This document shows, piece by piece, positions 37,299-45,514 of a stretch of DNA of 64,000 nt. How positions within the stretch are numbered: position 1 is the stretch's first letter; each line of letters begins with the position of its first letter. A program made the translations under genes and the position numbers. Source of the DNA: Lysobacter enzymogenes (lineage in GTDB: Bacteria > Pseudomonadota > Gammaproteobacteria > Xanthomonadales > Xanthomonadaceae); contig NZ_FNOG01000008.1 of NCBI RefSeq assembly GCF_900106525.1, positions 1 to 64,000 of the forward strand. The letters are read 5' to 3'. The notes under the pieces are model-generated. The model did no database searches. It saw only the letters and a program-made list of their open reading frames with translations, and was not told the origin of the DNA.

Positions 37299-38315
37299 AT
37301 GAACCGCAGAAGTTTCCTGTTGGGCGGCGCCGGCCTGATCGCCGCCGGCAGCCTCGGCGCCATCGTTCATGCCGCCGCGCGCGGCGCGGGTGCGGACGGC
37401 GCGGGCGGCGCCGGTGCGAACCTGGATATCGGCGCGGCCGAGTTCCACGCCAGCCGCAAGTTCGTCCGCACCGCGTTCGGCAACATCGCCTACGTCGAGC
37501 GCGGCGAAGGCCCGGCGGCGCTGTTCCTGCACGGTTTCCCGCTCAATAGTTATCAATGGCGCGGCGCGCTGCCGCGGCTGGCGCCGTACCGGCGCTGCAT
37601 CGCGCCGGATTGGCTGGGCCTGGGCTACACCCAGGTCGCCGAAGGTCAGGCAGTGGACCCGGACGCGCAGGTGGGCATGATCCTGGCGCTGATGGACCAG
37701 CTCGGCATCGACAGCGCCGATCTGGTCGCCAACGACAGCGGCGGGGCGATCGCGCAGTTGCTGCTGACCCGCCATCCCGAGCGCGTGCGCACCGTGCTGC
37801 TGACCAACTGCGATACCGAATTCGACAACCCGCCGCCGAAGCTGGTGCCGGTGATCGAGCTGTCCAAGCAGGGTCGCTTCGTCGACGAATGGCTGCTGCC
37901 GTGGTGGCAGGACAAGTCGCTGGCGCGATCGCCGCAGGGCTTCGGCGGCATGTGCTACGCCGATCCCGCGCATCCGGACGACGATGCCATCGACATGTAT
38001 TTCGGCCCGCTGCTGTCCACCGACAAGCGCAAGGCGCTGACCCACGCCTATGCGATGGGCCTGGAGCGCAACGTGCTCGAGGGCATCGGCCCCAAGCTCG
38101 CCGCCAGCCGCGCGCCGGCGCGGGTGTTGTGGGGCATGGCCGACGACATCTTCGACACCAGGCAGGCGCAACCGCTGGCCGACGCCTTCGGCCAGTCGCG
38201 CGGGCTGCGCAAGCTCGACGGGCTCAAGCTGTTCTGGCCGGAAGAGCGCCCCGACGTGATCGCCGAGGAAGCGCAGCGGTTGTGGGCGGCGTGGGCGCCG
38301 CAGCGGGTGCGTTGA
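37299..38315 (+). CDS. Tat-exported alpha/beta hydrolase, haloalkane-dehalogenase-like
   Basis: 338 residues. The N-terminus MNRRSFLLGGAGLIAAGSLG is a twin-arginine signal (RRSFL). The hydrolase domain has the oxyanion loop LHGFPLNSYQW and the nucleophile elbow VANDSGGAIA, where the nucleophile position is D146, as in haloalkane dehalogenases and epoxide hydrolases, not serine. A cap region follows, then ARVLWGMADDIFD with the acid residue. The expected C-terminal histidine is not obvious, so activity is uncertain. CAAGGAATG precedes the start. Location is periplasmic by inference. Confidence 0.85.
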   Translation: MNRRSFLLGGAGLIAAGSLGAIVHAAARGAGADGAGGAGANLDIGAAEFHASRKFVRTAFGNIAYVERGEGPAALFLHGFPLNSYQWRGALPRLAPYRRCIAPDWLGLGYTQVAEGQAVDPDAQVGMILALMDQLGIDSADLVANDSGGAIAQLLLTRHPERVRTVLLTNCDTEFDNPPPKLVPVIELSKQGRFVDEWLLPWWQDKSLARSPQGFGGMCYADPAHPDDDAIDMYFGPLLSTDKRKALTHAYAMGLERNVLEGIGPKLAASRAPARVLWGMADDIFDTRQAQPLADAFGQSRGLRKLDGLKLFWPEERPDVIAEEAQRLWAAWAPQRVR

Positions 38316-38339
38316 TCGGCGCGGGCGGCGCGCGCGGTT

Positions 38340-39449
38340 TCAGTCGCGCTCAAGGTCGCGTTCGCCGGCGCGGTCGATCAAGTCCAGCGCTTGTCGCGCC
38401 AGTTCGCGGGTCAGCTCGAACGCGCCCAGCGCATGCGCGCGCCGCGCCTGGCCCGACCACAGCGACATGAAACCGTCGTCGCCGGCCGCTTCGGCCTGGC
38501 CGCGCAACGGCGCCAGCGCGGCGCCGGCGCCGGGAAACGCCGGCGCCAGCGGCGACAGCGGCCCGACTTCGCGCATCGCCCGGTTGACGATGCCGCGCGC
38601 GGGCCGGCCGCTGAACACATTGGTCAGCGCGGTGTCGTCGCCCTCGCCCGCCGCCAGCGCGCGCCGGTGCAGCGGCGCGATCGTCGCTTCGGCGCAGAAC
38701 AGATACGCGGTGCCGACCTGCACCGCCGCCGCGCCGAGCGCGAACGCCGCGGCGATGCCGCGTCCGTCGAAAACGCCGCCGGCGGCGATCACCGGCACCT
38801 TCACCGCATCGGCCACGCGCGGCAGCAGCGCGAACAGGCCGGCTTGCCGGCTCACGTCCTCGCCGTCGAAAAATTCGTCGCCGAGAAACACGCCGCGATG
38901 GCCGCCGGCCTCGTTGCCCTGGGCGATCACCGCATCGCAGCCGTTGCGCTCCAGCCACACCGCTTCGGCGACGGTGGTGGCCGAGCCGATCGCGCGCGCG
39001 CCGGCCGCGCGCACGCGCGCGAGCAGGGCCGGCTCGGGCAGGCCGAAGTGGAAGCTCACCACCTGCGGCCGCAGTTCTTCGACCAGCGCGCACCAGGTGT
39101 CGTCGAACGGCGCGCGCGCGGCCGCGGCGCTGGCGGCGTCGGGGTCCAGGCCGAACTCGAGGTAGTACGGACGTAGCCGCGCGCGCCATGCCGCTTCGCG
39201 CGCCGGATCGGGCGCGGCGGAGCGATGGCAGAAGAAATTGAGGTTGACCGGCGCGCCGACCGCGGCGCGAAACTGCGCGACCTGTTCGCGCGCCTGTTGC
39301 GGCGACAGCATCGCGCACGGCAGCGAGCCCAATGCGCCGGCGCGCGCGGCGGCGATGGCCAGTTCGGCCTTGTGCGCGCCGGCCATCGGCGCCTGCACGA
39401 TCGGCAAGGCGATGCCGAACAAGTCCTGGATACGGCGATCGGGCCACAT
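38340..39449 (-). CDS. Nitronate monooxygenase-family flavin oxidoreductase
   Basis: 369 residues from ATG 39449 (an in-frame start at 39482 is possible). A TIM-barrel FMN enzyme: IVQAPMAGAHKAELA at the first strand, IAQGNEAGGHRG with the family histidine, and FMN-phosphate loop AAGGVFDGRGIAAAFALGA. Family members oxidise nitronates or act as NAD(P)H-dependent enoyl reductases. It begins 99 bases after the SagB-like gene on the same strand, so it may be part of the peptide-modification locus; this is inferred from position only. Confidence 0.87.
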   Translation of the reverse strand: MWPDRRIQDLFGIALPIVQAPMAGAHKAELAIAAARAGALGSLPCAMLSPQQAREQVAQFRAAVGAPVNLNFFCHRSAAPDPAREAAWRARLRPYYLEFGLDPDAASAAAARAPFDDTWCALVEELRPQVVSFHFGLPEPALLARVRAAGARAIGSATTVAEAVWLERNGCDAVIAQGNEAGGHRGVFLGDEFFDGEDVSRQAGLFALLPRVADAVKVPVIAAGGVFDGRGIAAAFALGAAAVQVGTAYLFCAEATIAPLHRRALAAGEGDDTALTNVFSGRPARGIVNRAMREVGPLSPLAPAFPGAGAALAPLRGQAEAAGDDGFMSLWSGQARRAHALGAFELTRELARQALDLIDRAGERDLERD

Positions 39450-39548
39450 GCGTGCGCGCTCCGCGGAGGATGCGCGCAGCATGCCACCGGCCGCGCGCGT
39501 CGTGTTGCCCCGCTGTGGCGGCGCGCCGCGGCGAACGTGCGCGCGCGC

Positions 39549-40727
39549 TCAGTCCCGCGGCCAGACCCCGCCGGCGGGATCGAACTCGGAGGTGCGCATG
39601 CGTTCGCCGCGCCAACCGAAGCCGCACACCGCGAGCGGGCCGTCGGCGAGCGGGTCGAGGCCGAACGCGCGCTCGATGTCGACTTCGTTGATCGCCGAGG
39701 TCACGAACGCGCCGAGGCCGAGTTCGGTCGCGCTCAGATACGCGGTCTGCGACAAGTGGCCCACGTCGAGCACCAGCGCGCGATAGGCCTTGGCGTGTTG
39801 GCGGTACTTCCAGAAGCTGCGCGCATAGCGCGGCGCCAGCACCACGAGCGCGTGCGCGTCGGCGAACCAATGCTGCCCCGCCACGGCCTGCGCGGCGAAC
39901 TCGGCCAGCGGCGCCGCCGGCGCCGGCAGCGGCTCCAGCGCGTGTTCGACCGGGTGGTAGTGGTACAGGCCCGGCGCCACGCCTTCGACGTTCTGCACGA
40001 TCAGATAGGCCTCGGTCGCGTGCAGGCCGCCGCCGGAGGGCGTGTGCTTCTTCAGGAACACGGTGTCGTCGCTGATGCGCACCTGCGCCTGCGCCGCGAA
40101 CACGCGCTGCAGCATGCGCGCGAAGAGTTCGTAAGGCAGGGCGCGGGCGGCGTCGAAGTTGCGGCAGGTCGCGCGCCGCGCCAGCAGGCGTTCGAACTCG
40201 CCATCGTCCAGGCGCGGCAGCGGCAGGCGCGCGTCGGCCGGCGCGCGCTCGATCGCGTGCGGCGGCGGCGCGCCGAGCTGGCGGCGCAGGTCGGCGGCGG
40301 TGGACATCTCGGCCGCGTCCATCGCCGCCGCACTGTCCAGGCCCTGCCAGCGTCCGAGCCGATGCGCCAGCGCGGCCGGCGGCCACCAGTGGCCGCTGCG
40401 CAGCGCCTCGTCGCCCACGCGATGGGCCGCGCGGACCTCGTCGCTGTCGTCCTCGCTCAGCAACAATCCGCAGTCGAGCAGGCCGGCGAGGGTGTCGGCC
40501 TGCTCGGCCAGCCACGGCGCCGCGTCGGTCCACGCGCCCGGCCCGATCCGGCCGAGCAGCTCGCGCTGGGCCGGATCGACTTCGATCTCGGCGGCCAGGT
40601 GCGGCGCCAGCGCCAGCCAGCGCAGTCGGCGGCGGATGCCGGCCCCGCCGTTGAGCAGCGAGTCCAGGTCGAAGGCAGCGTCTTCGCGCGGCTCCAAGTA
40701 GACGATGGCGCAACGGCGGATTCGCAT
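39549..40727 (-). CDS. SagB-related peptide maturation dehydrogenase
   Basis: 392 residues. The C-terminal half is a nitroreductase-fold FMN domain of the SagB/ThcOx type: FMN-contact RRATCRNFD (about 183-191), PSGGGLHATEAYLIVQNVEG, GHLSQTAYLSATELGLG and CGFGWRG. The N-terminal half starts MRIRRCAIVYLEPRE and contains a region resembling the N-terminal part of other SagB-type proteins. SagB enzymes oxidise azoline rings to azoles in ribosomal peptides. As I recall, this subfamily is defined as a putative peptide maturation dehydrogenase found beside the precursor family seen here at 41110. It is divergent from that precursor across 382 bases. No YcaO cyclodehydratase is in the window, so the substrate chemistry is unknown. 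Confidence 0.85.
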   Translation of the reverse strand: MRIRRCAIVYLEPREDAAFDLDSLLNGGAGIRRRLRWLALAPHLAAEIEVDPAQRELLGRIGPGAWTDAAPWLAEQADTLAGLLDCGLLLSEDDSDEVRAAHRVGDEALRSGHWWPPAALAHRLGRWQGLDSAAAMDAAEMSTAADLRRQLGAPPPHAIERAPADARLPLPRLDDGEFERLLARRATCRNFDAARALPYELFARMLQRVFAAQAQVRISDDTVFLKKHTPSGGGLHATEAYLIVQNVEGVAPGLYHYHPVEHALEPLPAPAAPLAEFAAQAVAGQHWFADAHALVVLAPRYARSFWKYRQHAKAYRALVLDVGHLSQTAYLSATELGLGAFVTSAINEVDIERAFGLDPLADGPLAVCGFGWRGERMRTSEFDPAGGVWPRD

Positions 40728-41109
40728 CGTGAGCTCTGCGCAGGGGGCGGCGCCGCTGATGGCGACGCGACGGACGGCTGGGACGGTTCCGGCGTCAGCG
40801 ACGCATCGGCCGGGCGGCATTGTCGGCCGCGTCGGACCGCTGCGGCAATCTCCGCAGCCTGGCCGCAGCGACGGCAGCGATCGCTCGCCACGATCCGTCG
40901 TCCGTCCTGCGCGCGCGTCGCGATCCGCCGCCCCGATTCGTTCAGTCGCTTCAGCTTCGCAAGCCAAAGGTGTGCCGCAAGCTGCCATCAAACCCTATGG
41001 AAACCGCCATTTGTCCGGCGCATTCGGGTTGTACCGTTAGAGAGAGAAGGTTAGATTTCACGCTGTTTTCACGCCTGAACGGCACGTCAATCACAAGGGG
41101 AATGAGGAC
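40728..41109. promoter_or_regulatory. Divergent promoter region of the peptide locus
   Basis: 382 bases between the SagB-like gene and the precursor gene. The right end has CAAGGGGAATGAGGAC, a strong ribosome binding site for the precursor. Candidate -35/-10 hexamers are weak. The right-hand 110 bases are less GC-rich than their surroundings. No gene seen. Confidence 0.4.
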
Positions 41110-41484
41110 ATGGCAAACAACGAATCCGGCGAAGGTCATCCGCCGTTGAGCGCGCAGGTCGCCGACAAGCTGCTCGACCTGCTGAGCAAGGACGACGGGT
41201 TCCGCGAGCTGTTCGCGAAGGACCCCATCGCCGCGCTGGCCAAGGCCGGGCATCCGCCGGCGCAGGCGCTGGTCGACGGCGGCGCGTACTCGCCGGCCGC
41301 GTTCACCTGCATGGTGACCCGCGCCATCGCGCCGAAGGCCGAGATCGAGGCGGCGCGCCTGGAGATCCGCAGCGTGCTGACCTCGGCGTCCTCGCACACC
41401 AATCCGCACTGCTTCGAAGCCGGGCGCATCGGCGAAGCCACCAGCGGTTTCGGCGACGGCGGCACCCCCTCCTCCGACTCCTGA
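41110..41484 (+). CDS. Putative modified peptide precursor, nitrile-hydratase-leader type
   Basis: 124 residues. Residues 14-47 (AQVADKLLDLLSKDDGFREL and following KDPIAALAKAG) have the helix pattern and xDPxAAL motif of NHLP leader peptides, long leaders derived from nitrile hydratase alpha. The middle part has C67 in AAFTCMVT. The tail from about 90 is polar, rich in Ser, Thr and Gly, with one cysteine C101 in HTNPHCFEAG, and would be the core. No double-glycine cleavage site is evident; GDGG near 115-118 is too close to the end. The strong ribosome binding site suggests high expression. It faces a SagB-type dehydrogenase and lies beside a cyclase/TPR gene, matching a cassette I recall from in-silico RiPP surveys. 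Product unknown. Confidence 0.82.
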   Translation: MANNESGEGHPPLSAQVADKLLDLLSKDDGFRELFAKDPIAALAKAGHPPAQALVDGGAYSPAAFTCMVTRAIAPKAEIEAARLEIRSVLTSASSHTNPHCFEAGRIGEATSGFGDGGTPSSDS

Positions 41485-41597
41485 GACCCGGCGCCGGCCT
41501 CTCGCCAGCGCAGCCGCAACGGCGCCGTTGGCCGCCGGCACGAACCTCGACCCCGCACGGAAGCGACCCAGCGCGCGCAGCGGCAGGCGGCTCAGGC

Positions 41598-44126
41598 CTA
41601 CCGCTGCGTTCGCGCAACCGCGCGCGCGACGGTCTCGGCCTTCGCGCGTTCGCCCAGGCCGGTATCGGCGACGTTGACCACCTGCAGCGCCTGGCTGCCG
41701 GCGGTTTCGATATAGGCGCGGCCGCGGTTCTGCGCCAGCCAACGCTCTTCCACTTGCGCATCCTGGTCCTGGCCGGCTGCGGCGTAGGCCGCGCGCAGGG
41801 CGCTGTGGACCTGGAACAATTCGTCGCCGCGCACCAGCGGCCGCAGCAAGGCGATCGCGTCCTGCGGCTTGCCGTCCAGACGCAGCTGCCCGGCCTGGAC
41901 GATGATCAGCAGTTGGGTCACCAGCGGGTCGCCGATCCGCTTGGCCAGCGGCTCCAGCACTGGCAGCAACTGCCGCGCGACCTCGGCCTGTCCATGACGC
42001 TGACCCAGATAGGCCGCGCTCAGGGCGACGTAAGCCTGCTCGTTGCGCAGCGGATCGGCTTCGTCGCCGGCCTGGGCCGCGGCCTTGCGGCCGATCGCCA
42101 GCACCGCCGCCGTCTGCAGCGGACGCCCGCTGAGGCTCTCCACCGTCAGCCGGATCAGCGCGAACTGGTTGGCCAGCACCGGAGTGCCGTGCACGGCCTC
42201 GCGCTCGGCGCGCGCGGCGATCTTCTGCGCCTCGTCCCAGCGGCCCTGGTCGACCGCCACCGAGATGCGCTCCAGGTTGTTGGTCAGGCCGCTGGTGCTG
42301 GTGTCGTCGGACAGTTGCGCCAGCACCGCCCGGGCTTCGTCGAAGCGGCGCAGCGTCGCCAGCGCGGCGGCGCGGCGGCGGTTGGGGCCGTAGCGGCCGA
42401 TCTTCTCGCCCTGCTCGAAACTGGCCAGCGCGGCCTTGGCGTCGCCCTGGGCGAGCTGGGCGCGGCCGACCAGTTCGATCGCGCTGCTGCGCAGCGGGTT
42501 CTGCGGCGCGGCAGCGGCCTTGGCGAAGCTCAGGGACTCGCTGTAGCGGTTGTTGGCGAACGCGGCCCACGCGTAGTTGTAGTGGCCCGCGTAGTAGTCC
42601 GGGTACAAGCCGGCCAGCAGCTTCCACTGCGCCGGCGCGCGCGTCGCCGGTTGCGGGCCGTATTCGGCCGACCAGGCGTCCAGGTACAGCGCGTCGCGCG
42701 GCGCCAGATGCGAGCGCAGCGCGACGGCCTTTTCCAGATACGGCTTGGCGCTGCGGTTGTCGGCGTCGCCGACGTGCACGCGCAGCGCAGCCAGGTAGGC
42801 CAGGGCGAATTCCGGGTCCAGGGCGATGGCCTGGTCGAAATACCGCTGCGCCTCGGGATGACGGCGCTCGCCGTAGGCTTTCAGGCCCAGCGCATAGGCG
42901 CGCAGCGCGTCGAGGTTCTTGGTCGCGACCTTGGGCAGCGGCTCGGAATCGCGCTCGATCGATTTCATCGCTTCGCCGAGCTTCTCGCGCAACGCGGCGG
43001 TGACCGTATCGATCGAGCCCAGCGTCGATTCCTTGCCGTGGCCGTCGGCCGACTCGGCATAGACGGTGGTCTGGGTATGCGGATCGATGACCTCGGCGCT
43101 CACCCGCACCCGACCGCCGACTTCGGCCACGGTCGGCAGGATCACCGCGCGCGCACCGTCGCGCAGGGCGATCTCCGAGGCGATGGCGCGGTCGAGCACC
43201 GTGTCGTTCTTGCGCTGCATGCGCTCGAGCGTGTCGCGCGTCTTCAGATCGGACAGCACGTTGACGTAGCGCGACTGCTCCAGGCTGATGCGGAAGGCCT
43301 GTTCCAGCGAATCGTCGAGCACGCTCTGGCCGGTCAGGTTGCGCAGGTCGCCGACCACCACCCAGTCGCGCTGATTGAACGCGATCGCCGGCTGCGGCCG
43401 GGTCGCGAACCAGGCGCCGCCGCCGATCATCGCCAGCAGCGCGACCTCGGCCACCAGCGCCGCCGGCCGCCGCCACAGCGGAACGTCGCGCCAGGCCTTG
43501 GGCCCGTTCGGCGGCGCGCGCAGCGGGGCGATGCCGGGCTCGCCGACTTCGTAGATTTCCTGCGGCTCCGGCACGCCCTTGAAGCGCCAGCGCCCGTGCG
43601 ATTTCCATAGCAACTGCTGGCCGCGCTCGCCGAGCTCGCGCGCGGCGCGATGCGCCAGCGGCTCGGCCACCGCCGACAGCAGAATCTGCCCCGGCCGCGC
43701 GGTCGCCATCAGCCGGCCGGCCATCGGCTTGGCCAGGCCTTCGACTTCGACCGGCTTGGCGCCGACGCGCACCGCTTCGTCGCTGTTGCGCCAGGTCAGC
43801 ACCTCGCCGACGTGCAGGCCGGCGCGGGCCTTGAGTTCGAACTTGCGCGCCGCGCCGATCTCGCGCAGGCCGCGGGCGTAATCCAACGCGAAGCCCAGGC
43901 CGTCGATGGGCCGCTCGAACAGCAGCAGCAGGCCGTCGGAGCGGTCGATCAGGCGCCCGCGCCAGCGCTGCTGCAGCGACAGCACCAGGCGGTCGTGTTC
44001 GCGGAACAGCTCCGCCGCCGGGCCGTCGCCGATGCGCTCGACCAGGGTGGTCGAATCGCACAGGTCGGTCAGCAGCAGGGTGCGAAGCTGCGGGCCGTCG
44101 GCGTCGGGGCGGTGGGCGTCGTTCAT
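41598..44126 (-). CDS. Class III cyclase-like/TPR membrane protein (peptide modification system cyclase type)
   Basis: 842 residues. The N-terminal domain (about 10-190) resembles class III nucleotide cyclases: metal aspartates D21 (LLTDLCDST) and D64 (RSDGLLLLF) are present. The conserved Asn and Arg that bind the transition state are not clearly recognisable in the VGAKPVEVEGLAKP stretch, so catalysis is uncertain. A membrane segment follows (about 215-237), then a domain like those of bacterial cyclase/TPR proteins (VVVGDLRNLTGQSVLDD) and TPR repeats to the end. From memory this is the family annotated as putative peptide modification system cyclase. It is downstream of the GGDEF gene with 23 bases between, AAGGATG in the gap, hence an operon. 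Convergent with the precursor gene. Confidence 0.82.
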   Translation of the reverse strand: MNDAHRPDADGPQLRTLLLTDLCDSTTLVERIGDGPAAELFREHDRLVLSLQQRWRGRLIDRSDGLLLLFERPIDGLGFALDYARGLREIGAARKFELKARAGLHVGEVLTWRNSDEAVRVGAKPVEVEGLAKPMAGRLMATARPGQILLSAVAEPLAHRAARELGERGQQLLWKSHGRWRFKGVPEPQEIYEVGEPGIAPLRAPPNGPKAWRDVPLWRRPAALVAEVALLAMIGGGAWFATRPQPAIAFNQRDWVVVGDLRNLTGQSVLDDSLEQAFRISLEQSRYVNVLSDLKTRDTLERMQRKNDTVLDRAIASEIALRDGARAVILPTVAEVGGRVRVSAEVIDPHTQTTVYAESADGHGKESTLGSIDTVTAALREKLGEAMKSIERDSEPLPKVATKNLDALRAYALGLKAYGERRHPEAQRYFDQAIALDPEFALAYLAALRVHVGDADNRSAKPYLEKAVALRSHLAPRDALYLDAWSAEYGPQPATRAPAQWKLLAGLYPDYYAGHYNYAWAAFANNRYSESLSFAKAAAAPQNPLRSSAIELVGRAQLAQGDAKAALASFEQGEKIGRYGPNRRRAAALATLRRFDEARAVLAQLSDDTSTSGLTNNLERISVAVDQGRWDEAQKIAARAEREAVHGTPVLANQFALIRLTVESLSGRPLQTAAVLAIGRKAAAQAGDEADPLRNEQAYVALSAAYLGQRHGQAEVARQLLPVLEPLAKRIGDPLVTQLLIIVQAGQLRLDGKPQDAIALLRPLVRGDELFQVHSALRAAYAAAGQDQDAQVEERWLAQNRGRAYIETAGSQALQVVNVADTGLGERAKAETVARAVARTQR

Positions 44127-44149
44127 CGCGGCATCCTTGTCCACGCCGC

Positions 44150-45199
44150 TCAGACGGCGCTCAGTTCGGCGTCCTGCCAATGCACGCGATTGCCGCCCAG
44201 GCGCTTGGCCTGATAAAGCGCGGCGTCGGCTTGCGCGTACCAATCGTTCCAGTCGCGCTTGGCGCTGACCAGGCAGGCGCCGACGCTGACCGGGCAGATC
44301 GTCGGCGGCGATTGCGGGATCAGCAACAGCCCGTGCACGGTGTGGACGATGAAGTCGGCGAAGCGCATCACGTCCTGGCGCGTGTGCGCGGCCACCAGCA
44401 GGCAGAACTCGTCGCCGCCCAGGCGGCAGGCGATGTCCTCGGTGCCGGCGACCGAGCGCAGGATGTTGGCCACGCTCTGCAGCACGCGATCGCCGGCCAG
44501 GTGGCCGTGTTCGTCGTTGACCTGCTTGAAGCGGTCGCAGTCCACCAGCACCAGGCCGATCGTGTCGGCCATGCCGGCCGCGCGCGTTTCCTGCAGATGC
44601 AGGGTCAGTCCGCGCCGGTTGTACAGGCCGGTGAGGTCGTCGGTGCGCACCAGTTCTTCGGTCTGGTTGAGCTGGTGGGTGGTGGCGTAGAGGCTGTCGA
44701 GCGCGGCTTCCAGATCCTGGTTGCGCCGGCGCAGGCGACGGATGAGGCTTTGTTCGTTGAGCACCACGCGCATGATCGCGCGGCGCAGGAAGTAGGACAC
44801 CAGCGACGGGTCGCGATCGACCAGGCGCTGGAATTCCTCGTGGCGCAGCTCCACCAGCAGGCCGTCGGTGGCGGCGATGGCGTCGGCGCTGCGGGCGTGG
44901 TCGCCGATCAGCAGGCCGAGTTCGCCAAAGAATTCGCGCACGCCCAGGCGCTTGGTGACCAGGTCGTCGCCGAAGTCGAGCACGATCGCGCCGCGCGCGA
45001 TCACGAACATGGTGGTGCCCAGTTCGCCGCGGCGGAACAGCACCTGGCCGGCCTCGACCCGGCGCGGTCGCCCGATCTCGGCGAACAGTTCGAATTCGCC
45101 GGGAGTCAGCACCGCCATCGCCACGTCCGTCGGCGCCGCGGTCGCTGTCGAATTGTCGGTTTCGCGGCCCAACGAAGGCGCCGCCATATCGCGATTCAT
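44150..45199 (-). CDS. cNMP-binding domain protein with GGDEF diguanylate cyclase domain
   Basis: 349 residues, soluble. Residues 30-150 are a CRP-type cyclic nucleotide-binding domain with a good phosphate cassette: FFGELGLLIGDHARSADA (E93, R103, S104). A short coiled linker leads to a GGDEF domain (about 183-345) with RTDDLTGLYNRRG and an intact GGDEF at 261-265. The inhibitory RxxD site is missing its arginine (GTED in its place), so product feedback is unlikely. The protein should make c-di-GMP under control of a cyclic nucleotide. Start at 45199 follows GGGAGATCGGG. It is the first gene of the operon with the cyclase-like gene, which suggests a linked signal pathway. Confidence 0.88.
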   Translation of the reverse strand: MNRDMAAPSLGRETDNSTATAAPTDVAMAVLTPGEFELFAEIGRPRRVEAGQVLFRRGELGTTMFVIARGAIVLDFGDDLVTKRLGVREFFGELGLLIGDHARSADAIAATDGLLVELRHEEFQRLVDRDPSLVSYFLRRAIMRVVLNEQSLIRRLRRRNQDLEAALDSLYATTHQLNQTEELVRTDDLTGLYNRRGLTLHLQETRAAGMADTIGLVLVDCDRFKQVNDEHGHLAGDRVLQSVANILRSVAGTEDIACRLGGDEFCLLVAAHTRQDVMRFADFIVHTVHGLLLIPQSPPTICPVSVGACLVSAKRDWNDWYAQADAALYQAKRLGGNRVHWQDAELSAV

Positions 45200-45514
45200 C
45201 CCGATCTCCCCGCGCCCACTTCCCCTGTGGAGCTTTGACGGCAGGATAGCACCTGAGTCTGAGCAGCTAACGCCGCCAGGGGGGAGGAACGGCCACGCCG
45301 CACGGCGCCGTTCTCGCCTCTCCCCTGTCCGGCCGCGAGTGTAATCCCGCCGTCCGCGCCGGCGCGGCCGGTCCGCGTTGCAGGCCTGCAACAAACGCAC
45401 GCCGCGACCCCGGCCGCATTCATGCGCGCGCCGGCATGGCCTTCGGCACTGCATGGCCGGGGCCGAATGCTGTTCATACTCGGACCCGACCTGTCACGGA
45501 AACGGAGAACCGCC
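45200..45514. promoter_or_regulatory. Divergent gap with a 16-bp palindrome
   Basis: 315 bases between the GGDEF gene and the S9 peptidase gene. It contains a perfect palindrome GTTGCAGGCCTGCAAC at 45377-45392, a plausible operator for a dimeric regulator. No clear -35/-10 pair or gene recognised. Confidence 0.4.
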
